A stretch of 64,000 nucleotides of DNA from Pseudomonas fluorescens. GTDB taxonomy: Bacteria > Pseudomonadota > Gammaproteobacteria > Pseudomonadales > Pseudomonadaceae. Made by a program: the position numbers and the translations under genes. The notes beneath the pieces were generated by a model. It had not been told where the DNA came from and made no database searches. It saw only the letters and a program-made list of their open reading frames with translations. Below, piece by piece: positions 26,686-35,543 of this stretch; position 1 is the first letter of the stretch; every line of letters begins with the position of its first letter. The DNA is taken from assembly GCF_001902145.1 (NCBI RefSeq), contig NZ_MRST01000025.1, forward strand, positions 62,001 to 126,000. The letters are read 5' to 3'.

Positions 26686-26768
26686 CAGACTCTCCCGTCA
26701 GACCGCTTGTACCTACACCCCAAAGGCGTGCCTGCGACCAATTAAACGCGCAATCTGCGGTATCGAAT

Positions 26769-26805
26769 ACTGTCAGAACTAACAGGTAGGCACTGCCATT
26801 CGTCG
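26769..26805 (-). promoter_or_regulatory. 37-bp shared upstream element, right copy
   Basis: On the minus strand: CGACGAATGG (26805-26796), 8-bp spacer, ACCTGTTAGTTCTGACAGT (26787-26769). All 29 non-spacer positions match the left copy at 18581-18617, while the spacer differs. It lies 83 bp before the ATG at 26685 and points towards that gene. Confidence 0.7.
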
Positions 26806-26864
26806 CTTGGTAGCCGATTCCACCCACACCGGATGCTTGACGAAACGCTTGACTTGAGGTTTCC

Positions 26865-26878
26865 TGAAACCGGTTTCA
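26865..26878. promoter_or_regulatory. PtxS operator upstream of ptxS
   Basis: TGAAACCGGTTTCA, a perfect 14-bp palindrome identical to the established PtxS operator of Pseudomonas, 55 bp before the ptxS start; supports autoregulation. Confidence 0.9.
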
Positions 26879-26933
26879 GCCTGGGTATTCCCGACTGAGG
26901 CCCAGAAAATTCCAATAAGAAAGGCCCGCGACC

Positions 26934-27995
26934 GTGACTCCTTTTTCCGCCGCCCAGCGCACCCGTGTCACCATGCTCGACGTCGCCCAACGCGCCGGCG
27001 TTTCCAAAGCCAGCGTGTCGCGCTTTATCGGCGACGACCGCGCCCTGCTCTCCGACGCCATCGCGCTGCGCATCGAGCAAGCCATCGAACAGCTTGGCTA
27101 CCGCCCCAACCAGATGGCCCGTGGTTTGAAACGTGGCCGCACGCGCCTGATCGGCATGCTGGTGGCCGATATCCGCAACCCCTATTCCATCGCCGTGATG
27201 CACGGCGTCGAAACCGCCTGCCGTCAGCACGGCTACAGCCTGGTGGTGTGCAACACCGACCGCGATGACGAACAAGAGCAGCAACACCTGGCGGCGCTGC
27301 GCTCGTACAACATCGAAGGCTTGATCGTGAACACCCTCGGCCATCACCTCGACCAACTGCTGGAACTGCAGCGGGAAATGCCCCTGGTGTTGGTGGACCG
27401 CAAGGTCGAGCCCTTGCACAGTGACCTGGTGGGCCTGGATAACCCGGCGGCGGTGCGCATGGCGGTGGAACACCTGGAGCTGCAGGGTTACCGCGACGTG
27501 CTGCTCGTAAGCGAGACCACCGATGGCACCAGTTCACGTTTGGAACGCCTGGAGAGTTTCAATCACGAAATTGCCAAGCGCCCGGCGTTGACAGGCGCCG
27601 TGGTTGAACTGGATTACAACCTGGAAAAGCGTCTGCAAGCCTTTCTCGCCAAACCCGGCCCCAAGGCACTGTTTTGCGCCAACGGCGTGGCCGCACTGGC
27701 CTGCACCCGTGTGCTCAAGGCGCTGGGCTGCGACCTGTTCGGCGAGGTGGGCTTGATCGCCCTGGATGACCTGGACTGGTACCCGCTGGTGGGCAACGGC
27801 ATCACCGCCCTCGCCCAACCGACGCAAGCGATTGGCGCCAGCGCCTTCGACTGTTTGCTCAAGCGCCTGCGCGGCGATACCACACCCACCCGCACCCTGG
27901 ATTTTTTACCCGAGCTGATTATCCGCGGCTCTACACAATCCCCTGTGGGAGCGGGCTTGCTCGCGAACGCGATAGATCAGCCACTCTTGCGCTGA
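26934..27995 (+). CDS. ptxS: LacI-family 2-ketogluconate repressor PtxS
   Basis: 353 residues. The LacI helix-turn-helix is at about residues 12-60 (VTMLDVAQRAGVSKASVSRFI), followed by a periplasmic-binding-protein-like effector domain. It is placed directly before kguEKTD, and both it and kguE are preceded by the exact PtxS palindrome, so identity is firm. In known systems 2-ketogluconate releases PtxS from DNA. The start is a GTG with AAAGG upstream. The last residues (VGAGLLANAIDQPLLR) are encoded by the left arm of a REPIN; the native protein probably ended near IIRGSTQSP. Confidence 0.93.
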   Translation: MTPFSAAQRTRVTMLDVAQRAGVSKASVSRFIGDDRALLSDAIALRIEQAIEQLGYRPNQMARGLKRGRTRLIGMLVADIRNPYSIAVMHGVETACRQHGYSLVVCNTDRDDEQEQQHLAALRSYNIEGLIVNTLGHHLDQLLELQREMPLVLVDRKVEPLHSDLVGLDNPAAVRMAVEHLELQGYRDVLLVSETTDGTSSRLERLESFNHEIAKRPALTGAVVELDYNLEKRLQAFLAKPGPKALFCANGVAALACTRVLKALGCDLFGEVGLIALDDLDWYPLVGNGITALAQPTQAIGASAFDCLLKRLRGDTTPTRTLDFLPELIIRGSTQSPVGAGLLANAIDQPLLR

Positions 27996-28031
27996 CTGAC
28001 ACACCGCCTTCGCGAGCAAGCCCGCTCCCAC
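27945..28031. repeat. REPIN, type B, overlapping the ptxS 3' end
   Basis: GTGGGAGCGGGCTTGCTCGC at 27945 and its reverse complement ending at 28031, about 43 bp between arms. The ptxS stop (27995) falls in the loop, so its last codons come from the repeat. Confidence 0.88.
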
Positions 28032-28052
28032 ATTTTGTTTTGCGTATAAAAA

Positions 28053-28066
28053 TGAAACCGGTTTCA
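28053..28066. promoter_or_regulatory. PtxS operator upstream of kguE
   Basis: TGAAACCGGTTTCA, second perfect copy of the PtxS palindrome, 13 bp before the kguE ATG, where bound repressor would block the kguEKTD transcript. Confidence 0.9.
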
Positions 28067-28079
28067 GAGGTAAACAACA

Positions 28080-28862
28080 ATGCATAAATACCCCGTCTCC
28101 ATCAGCCTTTCCAGCTACGGCGCCGAACTGGTTCGCCAGCAGGGCCAATTGAGTTTTGTTGCGTTGCTCAGCGCTGCCGGTGCCCAGCGCATTGAATGGC
28201 GTGAAGAGCTGCTGACCGACGAACACCCTGCCACGCTGGCCCAGGCCGCTGCCGCGCAAGGCCTGGACAGCGTGTTTTCCTCGCCCCTGGAACTCTGGGT
28301 CGCCGGCCGTGCCCAGCCCAATGCCGAGCTGGCCGCCACCCTGGACCGCGCCCAGGCCTTTGGTTCGGGCTGGCTGAAGGTCTCGCTCGGTTACTTCACC
28401 GACACCAACGACCTGGAAAGCCTGCACGCCCTGCTCAACCGCCACCCGGTCAAGCTGCTGGTAGAAAACGATCAGACCCTGCACGGCGGGCGCATTGAAC
28501 CGATGCAACGGTTTTTTACCGAAGTCGAACGCCTGGGCCTGCCGGTGAAGATGACCTTCGACATCGGCAACTGGCAGTGGCAAGACCAGTCCGCGCTCAC
28601 CGCTGCGCGGTTACTCGGCCGGCATGTGGATTACCTGCACTGCAAGGCCGTGGCCCGTCGCGACGACGGCAAGCTCGTCGCTTTGCCACCGGGCGCCACC
28701 GACCTGCATCTGTGGGAACAACTGATCAAACACATGACTCAAGGTATTACCCGGGCAGTGGAATTTCCGTTGCAGGGCGATGACCTGATCGAGGTCACCG
28801 CACAACAGGTCGCGACTATGGCCCGCCTCGGCCAACCCCATGTGGAGAACGCCCATGTCTGA
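28080..28862 (+). CDS. kguE: 2-ketogluconate operon epimerase/isomerase-like KguE
   Basis: 260-residue TIM-barrel protein of the xylose-isomerase-like/AP-endonuclease-2 superfamily. Visible barrel strands with metal-site candidates are LLVENDQ (E), MTFDIGNWQW (D) and YLHCKAV (H). It is the first gene of the kgu operon, with AGAGGT ribosome site and a PtxS operator just upstream, and overlaps kguK by 8 bp. The exact reaction of KguE is not well established; operon membership places it in 2-ketogluconate catabolism. Confidence 0.88.
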   Translation: MHKYPVSISLSSYGAELVRQQGQLSFVALLSAAGAQRIEWREELLTDEHPATLAQAAAAQGLDSVFSSPLELWVAGRAQPNAELAATLDRAQAFGSGWLKVSLGYFTDTNDLESLHALLNRHPVKLLVENDQTLHGGRIEPMQRFFTEVERLGLPVKMTFDIGNWQWQDQSALTAARLLGRHVDYLHCKAVARRDDGKLVALPPGATDLHLWEQLIKHMTQGITRAVEFPLQGDDLIEVTAQQVATMARLGQPHVENAHV

Positions 28863-29796
28863 GATCGATATCCTCTCGTTTGGCGAAACCATGGCGATGT
28901 TTGTCGCCGAACAGACCGGCGACCTGGCCCAGGTCGGGCAGTTTCACAAACGCATTGCCGGCGCCGACAGCAACGTCGCCATCGGCCTGTCGCGCCTGGG
29001 GTTCAACGTGGCCTGGCTGAGCCGGGTGGGTAACGACTCCCTCGGGCGTTTTGTGGTCGATACCCTGAGCAAAGAGGGGCTCGATTGCCGCCATGTGGCC
29101 GTCGACCCGCTGCACCCCACCGGCTTTCAACTCAAATCCCGGGAAGAGGCCGGCGCAGATCCTCAAGTTGAGTATTTTCGCAGAGGCTCGGCGGCCAGCC
29201 ACTTGTCCATCGATGCCATCCACCCAGCGCTGCTGCAAGCCCGCCATCTGCACGCCACAGGCATTCCGCCAGCGCTCTCCGATGCCACTCGCGCACTGTC
29301 GTTCGAGCTGATGACCCAAATGCGCAAGGCCGGGCGCAGTGTGTCGTTCGACCCGAACCTGCGCCCGTCCCTGTGGGCCAGCCAGGCGCAGATGATCCGC
29401 GAAATCAATGCGCTGGCCGCTTTAGCGGACTGGGTCCTGCCGGGCCTGGGCGAAGGTCGCCTGCTGACCGGTTTTGACGACCCGCAAGACATCGCCGCGT
29501 TCTATCTCGACCAGGGCGCCGAAGCCGTGGCGATCAAGCTCGGCGCCGAAGGCGCCTATTACCGCACCCATATGGACCAGGGTTTTGTCGCCGCCGTACC
29601 GGTGGCCAAGGTGGTGGATACCGTCGGTGCCGGCGATGGCTTTGCCGTGGGCATGATCAGCGCCCTGCTGGAAACCGCCAGTTTCCCCGAGGCCGTACAG
29701 CGCGGCAACTGGATCGGCAGCCGCGCCGTGCAGAGCCGTGGTGATATGGAAGGTTTGCCGACCCGCGCTGAATTACCCACCCGATCCGTTGCGTGA
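28855..29796 (+). CDS. kguK: 2-ketogluconate kinase KguK
   Basis: 313-residue PfkB-family kinase that phosphorylates 2-ketogluconate at O6 in the cytoplasm. It starts MSEIDILSFGETMAMF, has the substrate-loop GADSNVAIGLSRLG and the catalytic DTVGAGDGFAVGMISALLE near the C-terminus. The ATG at 28855 lies inside the end of kguE (8-bp overlap), consistent with translational coupling, so the longer frame from 28840 was rejected. A step later in the same operon, KguD reduces the product to 6-phosphogluconate. Confidence 0.93.
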   Translation: MSEIDILSFGETMAMFVAEQTGDLAQVGQFHKRIAGADSNVAIGLSRLGFNVAWLSRVGNDSLGRFVVDTLSKEGLDCRHVAVDPLHPTGFQLKSREEAGADPQVEYFRRGSAASHLSIDAIHPALLQARHLHATGIPPALSDATRALSFELMTQMRKAGRSVSFDPNLRPSLWASQAQMIREINALAALADWVLPGLGEGRLLTGFDDPQDIAAFYLDQGAEAVAIKLGAEGAYYRTHMDQGFVAAVPVAKVVDTVGAGDGFAVGMISALLETASFPEAVQRGNWIGSRAVQSRGDMEGLPTRAELPTRSVA

Positions 29797-29841
29797 CCCA
29801 TTACCTGTTGCCACAACTACAACAAGCTCAGGAGCAACCCC

Positions 29842-31134
29842 ATGGAAACCGTGAAACTCGCCACCCGCCGTTGGTGGTACATCATGCCTATCGTGTTTAT
29901 CACCTACAGCCTGGCCTACCTGGACCGCGCCAACTACGGCTTCGCCGCCGCTTCCGGCATGGCCGAAGACCTGATGATCACGCCGGGCATGTCCTCCCTG
30001 CTCGGCGCACTGTTCTTCCTTGGCTACTTTTTCTTCCAGGTGCCAGGGGCGATCTACGCGCAAAAGCGCAGCGTCAAGAAACTGATTTTCGTCAGCCTGA
30101 TCCTCTGGGGCGGCTTGGCGACACTGACCGGCGTGGTGTCCAACGCCTACATGCTGATTGTCATCCGCTTCATGCTCGGGGTGGTCGAGGCCGCCGTGAT
30201 GCCGGCCATGCTGGTGTACCTGTGCCACTGGTTCACCCGTGCCGAACGCTCGCGGGCCAACACTTTCCTGATCCTCGGCAACCCGGTGACCATGCTGTGG
30301 ATGTCGGTGGTGTCGGGCTACCTGGTGCAGCATTTCAGCTGGCGCTGGATGTTCATCATCGAGGGCCTGCCGGCAGTGTTGTGGGCGTTTATCTGGTGGA
30401 AGCTGGCCGATGAGCGCCCCAAGGATGCCAAGTGGCTGAGCGACGCCGAAAAGCACAGCCTGGAAACCGCCCTGACCGCCGAGCAGGTGGGGATCAAGGC
30501 CGTGAAGAACTACGCCGAGGCGTTCCGTTCGCCCAAGGTGATCATTCTCGCCCTGCAGTTTTTCTGCTGGAGCATTGGCGTGTATGGCTTCGTGCTGTGG
30601 TTGCCGTCGATCCTCAAGGCCGGTTTGCAGATGGACATGGTCGAAGCCGGCTGGCTCTCGGCCCTGCCGTACCTGGCGGCGGTGATAGGTATGCTCGTGG
30701 TGTCCTGGGGTTCGGACAAGCTGCAAAAACGTAAGCGTTTTGTCTGGCCGCCGCTATTGATTGCGTCGATTGCCTTCTACGCGTCCTACGTGCTGGGCGC
30801 CGAACACTTTTGGTGGTCCTACACCCTGCTGGTGATCGCCGGGGCGTGCATGTACGCACCCTATGGTCCGTTTTTCGCCATCGTCCCGGAAATCCTTCCG
30901 GCCAACGTCGCCGGGGGCGCCATGGCGCTGATCAACAGCATGGGCGCGCTGGGCTCGTTCGGTGGCTCGTATCTGGTGGGTTACCTCAATAGCAGCACCG
31001 GCTCGCCCGGCACTTCGTACCTGCTGATGAGCGGCGCCTTACTGCTTTCCGTGGTGCTGACGATTTTCCTCAAGCCCGGCGCCAGTGACCGCGCGCCGGC
31101 GCCAACCCTGGAGTTGAAGGTAAAGACCTCATGA
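29842..31134 (+). CDS. kguT: 2-ketogluconate MFS transporter KguT
   Basis: 430-residue major-facilitator permease of the anion:cation symporter type with twelve hydrophobic helices; the loop after helix 2 reads GYFFFQVPGAIYAQKRSVKK and there is a cytoplasmic loop between helices 6 and 7 (about 195-235). AGGAG lies just before the ATG. It imports 2-ketogluconate formed in the periplasm by glucose/gluconate oxidation. Its stop overlaps the kguD ATG by 4 bp (ATGA). Confidence 0.93.
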   Translation: METVKLATRRWWYIMPIVFITYSLAYLDRANYGFAAASGMAEDLMITPGMSSLLGALFFLGYFFFQVPGAIYAQKRSVKKLIFVSLILWGGLATLTGVVSNAYMLIVIRFMLGVVEAAVMPAMLVYLCHWFTRAERSRANTFLILGNPVTMLWMSVVSGYLVQHFSWRWMFIIEGLPAVLWAFIWWKLADERPKDAKWLSDAEKHSLETALTAEQVGIKAVKNYAEAFRSPKVIILALQFFCWSIGVYGFVLWLPSILKAGLQMDMVEAGWLSALPYLAAVIGMLVVSWGSDKLQKRKRFVWPPLLIASIAFYASYVLGAEHFWWSYTLLVIAGACMYAPYGPFFAIVPEILPANVAGGAMALINSMGALGSFGGSYLVGYLNSSTGSPGTSYLLMSGALLLSVVLTIFLKPGASDRAPAPTLELKVKTS

Positions 31135-32108
31135 AAAAGTCTGTCGTGCTGTACAAAAAACTCTCCGCGCCGCTCATGGCTCGCCTGCACGAACAGGTTG
31201 AAGTCACGCTGATCGACGCACTGGATGAAACCGGCCTGGCCAAGCTGCGCGATGCGCTGCCCACCGCCCACGGCCTGCTGGGGGCAAGCCTGCGCCTGGA
31301 TGCCCGGTTGCTCGACCTGGCGCCCCGGCTGGAAGCGGTGGCCAGCGTCTCGGTGGGTGTCGACAACTACGATATCGACTACCTGACCCAGCGCGGCATC
31401 CTGCTCAGCAACACCCCGGACGTGCTCACCGAAACCACTGCCGACACAGGTTTCGCGCTGATCCTGGCCACCGCCCGGCGCGTGGTCGAACTGGCCGACA
31501 TGGTGCGCGCCGGCCAATGGAACAAAAACATCGGCCCTGCGCACTTTGGCAGCGATGTACATGGCAAGACCCTGGGCATCATCGGCATGGGCCGCATCGG
31601 CGAAGCCCTGGCCCAGCGCGGGCATTTTGGCTTCGGTATGCCGGTGATCTACCACAGCCATTCGCCCAAGCCGGCGGTTGAAGCGCGCTTTGGGGCGCAG
31701 TACCGCAGCTTGCAGGACTTGCTCAAAGAGGCTGATTTTGTCTGCCTGACATTGCCGTTGACCGCTGAGACCGAGAAGTTGATTGGCGCCGAGGAATTCG
31801 CGCTGATGGGGCCAGAGACGATTTTTATCAATATCTCGCGAGGCAAGGTGGTGGATGAGGCGGCTCTGGTAGAGGCGTTGCAACAACGCACGATCCGCGC
31901 GGCGGGGTTGGATGTGTTTGAAAAAGAGCCGCTTGATCACGCGTCGCCGTTGCTGCGTTTGAACAATGTGGTAGCCACGCCGCATATCGGCTCGGCCACC
32001 CATGAGACGCGGGAGGCGATGGCCAAGTGTGCGGTGGATAATCTGCTGCAGGCGTTATCCGGTGAACGGCCGCAGAACCTGGTTAACCCAGTCGCCTGGA
32101 AACACTGA
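31131..32108 (+). CDS. kguD: 2-ketogluconate-6-phosphate reductase KguD
   Basis: 325-residue D-isomer-specific 2-hydroxyacid dehydrogenase. Rossmann motif GIIGMGRIGEALAQRG at about residues 145-160; catalytic triad Arg in NISRGKVVDE, Glu in DVFEKEPLDH and His in TPHIGSATHETREAM. It reduces 2-keto-6-phosphogluconate to 6-phosphogluconate, feeding the Entner-Doudoroff pathway. Coupled to kguT by a 4-bp overlap. A REPIN with a following T-run probably closes the operon. Confidence 0.93.
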   Translation: MKKSVVLYKKLSAPLMARLHEQVEVTLIDALDETGLAKLRDALPTAHGLLGASLRLDARLLDLAPRLEAVASVSVGVDNYDIDYLTQRGILLSNTPDVLTETTADTGFALILATARRVVELADMVRAGQWNKNIGPAHFGSDVHGKTLGIIGMGRIGEALAQRGHFGFGMPVIYHSHSPKPAVEARFGAQYRSLQDLLKEADFVCLTLPLTAETEKLIGAEEFALMGPETIFINISRGKVVDEAALVEALQQRTIRAAGLDVFEKEPLDHASPLLRLNNVVATPHIGSATHETREAMAKCAVDNLLQALSGERPQNLVNPVAWKH

Positions 32109-32132
32109 TTCCTGACACAACACAGAACGCAT

Positions 32133-32220
32133 GTGGGAGCGGGCTTGCTCGCGAATACAGTGGATCAGTCAAAAAATTTATCGACTGACACTGCGCATTC
32201 GCGAGCAAGCCCGCTCCCAC
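32133..32220. repeat. REPIN, type B, with possible terminator role
   Basis: GTGGGAGCGGGCTTGCTCGC at 32133 and its complement ending 32220, between the convergent kguD and chemoreceptor genes. ATTTTTTGACC directly follows the right arm, so the folded REPIN could terminate kgu transcripts. Confidence 0.87.
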
Positions 32221-32241
32221 ATTTTTTGACCTCATTTCAGG

Positions 32242-33867
32242 TCAGACGACGAACCTGGCCACCATCCCATTCAAATCCACCGCCAGCCTCGACAGTTCGT
32301 GGCTGGCCGCGCTGGTCTGGTTGGCGCCCGCCGCCGACTGGGTGGCCAGGTCGCGGATGTTGACCAGGTTGCGGTCCACCTCGCGGGAGACCTGAGCCTG
32401 TTCTTCCGAAGCACTGGCAATCACCAGGTTGCGTTCGTTGATCAGGCTGATGGACGCCGTGATCTGCTCCAGTGAGGCGCCGGCTGCGCGTGCCATTTCC
32501 AGGGTGGTCTGGCTGCGCTGGTTGCTCTGTTGCATGGACTGCACCGCCTCCCCGGTGCCGTTCTGGATGCCGGCGACCATTTTCTCGATTTCCTGGGTTG
32601 ACTGCGCGGTGCGATGGGCCAGGGCGCGCACTTCATCGGCGACCACCGCAAAGCCACGTCCGGCCTCGCCGGCACGGGCGGCTTCAATCGCCGCGTTGAG
32701 CGCCAGCAAGTTGGTTTGCTCGGCAATCGCGCGGATCACATCCAGTACCTTGCCGATATCTCGGCCCTGAGTGGCCAGGCCCTCGATCATCGCGGAGGTG
32801 TTCTGCACGTCCTGAGTCATGGTCTGGATCGCGCCGACGGTTTCCATCACCCGATCACGGCCTTCCCGCGCCGCCTGGTTGGACTGCCCGGACGCCTCGG
32901 AGGTGGAAACCGCGTTACGCGCCACCTCCTCCACTGCCGCCGTCATCTCATTGACAGCCGTGGCGGCCTGGTCGATTTCATTGTTCTGCTGCTGCAGGCC
33001 ACGGGAGGCCTCCTCGGTGACCGCGCTCAACTCTTCCGCCGCCGAAGCAAGCTGCGTGGCCGAGCCGGCGATGTGCTGGATGGTCTGGCGCAGGCTGGCT
33101 TGCATGGTCGACAGCGCACTGAGCAACCGCGCCGGTTCGTCCTTGCCATCGTCCTCGATGGTTTTGCTGAGGTTGCCGGCAGCGATGGTTTCGGCCACTT
33201 CCACGGCCTTGCGTAGCGGGGTCACAATGCTGCGGGTCAGCAACCAGGCCAGCAGCACGGTGAGCAACGCCGCCGCCACGGAGACCGCCACCACACCGGT
33301 GATCGCGCCCTCGAAGCTTTGCCCGGCATCCGCGTCGGCCTGCTTGGCGTCGGCCGCATTGATGGCGATCAGCTTGTTCAGTTGCTCGCCCATCTGGTCA
33401 GTGCCGTCCTTGATACGGCTGTTGATCAGGGCGCGCATCTCATCGACCTTGCCTTGTTTGGACAATGCCACCATCTCGGCCTGGGCTTTGAGGTAATTGT
33501 CCAGGGTGACGCCAAAGGCCTTGTACAGCGCAGCCTCCTCCGGGCCCGCAGGCAGCGTGGCGTATTTGGCCTGAGCGGTCTTGACCTTGTCCGCCAGCAC
33601 GCCGATGCGCGTCTCGGCTTCCTGCAGGGCGGCAGGCTCGCGATTGACCAGCACACGAAACGACAGGATGCGCATGCGCAGCACGTTTTCGGTGATGGTG
33701 CCCAGATGCGTCATGCTGGGCAGTTGGTTGGCGCTCATGTTCTGCGAGGACTGGCGCATCTGTGTCATACGGTTGACCGCAAACACGCCCAGCAGCACCA
33801 CTAGAACGGCAATGAAGGCGAAACCGATAAACGCGCGAGGGGCAATATTGAGGTGACGGAGGGACAT
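32242..33867 (-). CDS. methyl-accepting chemotaxis protein, four-helix-bundle sensor
   Basis: 541 residues. Transmembrane helix at about 11-31, a periplasmic helical sensor (about 32-190, 4HB_MCP-like, with MRQSSQNMSANQLPSMTHLGTITENVLRMR), second membrane helix about 190-210, HAMP, then the cytoplasmic signalling hairpin with the invariant tip IAEQTNLLALNAAIEAARAGEAGRGFAVVADEVR. The start at 33867 (MSLRHLNIAPRAFIG) is chosen because it gives the usual short cytoplasmic tail; the longer frame adds 21 residues unlike MCPs. It signals to CheA/CheW at the pole. Ligand unknown. It converges on kguD. Confidence 0.9.
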   Translation of the reverse strand: MSLRHLNIAPRAFIGFAFIAVLVVLLGVFAVNRMTQMRQSSQNMSANQLPSMTHLGTITENVLRMRILSFRVLVNREPAALQEAETRIGVLADKVKTAQAKYATLPAGPEEAALYKAFGVTLDNYLKAQAEMVALSKQGKVDEMRALINSRIKDGTDQMGEQLNKLIAINAADAKQADADAGQSFEGAITGVVAVSVAAALLTVLLAWLLTRSIVTPLRKAVEVAETIAAGNLSKTIEDDGKDEPARLLSALSTMQASLRQTIQHIAGSATQLASAAEELSAVTEEASRGLQQQNNEIDQAATAVNEMTAAVEEVARNAVSTSEASGQSNQAAREGRDRVMETVGAIQTMTQDVQNTSAMIEGLATQGRDIGKVLDVIRAIAEQTNLLALNAAIEAARAGEAGRGFAVVADEVRALAHRTAQSTQEIEKMVAGIQNGTGEAVQSMQQSNQRSQTTLEMARAAGASLEQITASISLINERNLVIASASEEQAQVSREVDRNLVNIRDLATQSAAGANQTSAASHELSRLAVDLNGMVARFVV

Positions 33868-34100
33868 AGGGCTGCTCTCAGAAATAGTGTTTGCGAGCGT
33901 CCCTGCCGCGAAACGATCCGTCAGCGTCAACGCGCTGCCCAGACCTTGGTCACCACTGTTGTCGTTGTAGTGTGGGCCTATCCTCGATATCGGCTGGGCG
34001 ACGGCTTTAGCGCAGGGTCTTTATAAATATTTTTTTACACTTCAGGCGCCTGGCACTTTCTGGCATCCTGCGCCTCCATTTTCTGACCCGAGCCATCATT

Positions 34101-35531
34101 TTGTCTGACGCTCAAGCCCCCCGCCCGCGCTATAAATCCGACCTCTTGTACGGTCTCGACGACCGCCCGCACTTCACCGCCGCGATCTTTGCCGCGTTGC
34201 AGCACGTGTTGGCGAGTTTTGTCGGTATCATCACGCCCACGCTGATCGTCGGCGGCGTACTGGGGCTGGAAAGCGAAGTGCCGTACCTGGTGAGCATGGC
34301 GCTGTTTGTCTCGGGGCTTGGCACCTTTGTGCAGGCGCGCACCTTCGGGCCGGTGGGTTCGGGGCTGTTGTGCCTGCAAGGCACCAGTTTTTCCTTTATC
34401 AGCGTGATTTTGAGCGCTGGGTTCATGGTCAAGGCCCGGGGCGGCGGCACCGATGAAATCCTCTCGACAATCTTTGGCATCTGCTTTTTCGCGGCGTTTA
34501 TCGAAGTGGTGCTCAGCCAGTTCATCGGCAAACTGCGCAAACTGATCACCCCGGTGGTGACCGGCACCATCATTACCTTGATGGGCTTGTCGCTGATCAA
34601 GGTGGCGGTCACCGACATGGCTGGCGGCTATGGCGCCAGCGACCTGGGCGCCGCAGGCAACATGGGCCTGGCGGCCTTGGTGCTGCTGACCATCGTGGTA
34701 CTCAACCGCTTCAACAACCCGTTCCTGCGCCTGGGCTCGATCGTGATCGGCCTGACACTGGGCTTCGTAGTGGCGTGGCTGCTGGGCCGCGTCGACATGG
34801 CCGCCCTGCCCCAGGTGCCACTGGTCAGCGTGCCCGTGCCGTTCAAATACGGTTTCTCGTTCGACTGGGTGGCGTTTATCCCGGTGGCGGTGATCTTCCT
34901 GATTTCGCCCCTGGAAGCCGCCGGTGACCTGACCGCCAACTCGATGATTTCCCAGCAACCGGTCAAGGGCCCGCTGTATATCAAGCGCATCAAGTCCGGC
35001 CTGCTGGCCGACGGCCTCAACTCCGCGATGGCCGCCACCTTCAACAGCCTGCCGATGGTGACCTTTGCCCAGAACAACGGCGTGATCCAATTGACCGGCG
35101 TGGCCAGCCGCTACGTGGCGTACTTCATTGCTGGGCTGCTGGTGCTGCTGGGGCTGTTTCCGATGATCGGCGCGGTGTTGCAACTGATGCCCAAACCCGT
35201 ACTCGGCGGTGCGACCCTGATCATGTTCGGCACCGTGGCCGTGGCCGGCATCAAGATCCTCGCCGAAGCGGGCCTGCATCGGCGCAATGTGCTGATCGTG
35301 GCGATTTCCCTAGGCATGGGCCTGGGCGTCGCCGCGGTGCCGCAAGTGCTGCGCGAGCTGCCCAAGGCGCTGCACAACATCTTCGAATCGCCGATCACCG
35401 TGGGCGCATTCTGTGCAATCCTGCTGAACATTTTCCTGCCCGAAGAGTTCATAGAGCTGGAAGAAGATGAATTCGAGCCGGAGTCCTCTACCCTCAAGGT
35501 CATGCAGGACCCGGACGTCACCCCAAAGTAG
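34101..35531 (+). CDS. NCS2-family purine (xanthine/urate-type) permease
   Basis: 476 residues with about 12-14 hydrophobic segments. Diagnostic motifs: QHVLASFVGIITPTLIVGG in helix 1, LEAAGDLTANSM in helix 8 with the substrate-binding Glu, and FAQNNGVIQLTGV, the Q-N-x-G-x(4)-T signature of nucleobase/ascorbate transporters. Imports xanthine, urate or uracil with a cation across the inner membrane. The best start is a TTG at 34101 with no strong ribosome site, so expression may be low. A lipoprotein gene follows after 12 nt and may share its transcript. Confidence 0.87.
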   Translation: MSDAQAPRPRYKSDLLYGLDDRPHFTAAIFAALQHVLASFVGIITPTLIVGGVLGLESEVPYLVSMALFVSGLGTFVQARTFGPVGSGLLCLQGTSFSFISVILSAGFMVKARGGGTDEILSTIFGICFFAAFIEVVLSQFIGKLRKLITPVVTGTIITLMGLSLIKVAVTDMAGGYGASDLGAAGNMGLAALVLLTIVVLNRFNNPFLRLGSIVIGLTLGFVVAWLLGRVDMAALPQVPLVSVPVPFKYGFSFDWVAFIPVAVIFLISPLEAAGDLTANSMISQQPVKGPLYIKRIKSGLLADGLNSAMAATFNSLPMVTFAQNNGVIQLTGVASRYVAYFIAGLLVLLGLFPMIGAVLQLMPKPVLGGATLIMFGTVAVAGIKILAEAGLHRRNVLIVAISLGMGLGVAAVPQVLRELPKALHNIFESPITVGAFCAILLNIFLPEEFIELEEDEFEPESSTLKVMQDPDVTPK

Positions 35532-35543
35532 GAGCATTTTTCT

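Noticed and set aside
18581..26805. Inverted 37-bp repeats as ends of a transposon
   Set aside because: No transposase lies inside, there is no flanking target duplication, and each repeat is placed at a fixed distance before a gene start with a divergent 8-bp spacer, which fits promoter elements better.
34051..34065. TGGCACTTTCTGGCA as sigma-54 promoter of the NCS2 permease
   Set aside because: GG to GC spacing is 9, not 10, and the following base is not compatible with the -12 element.
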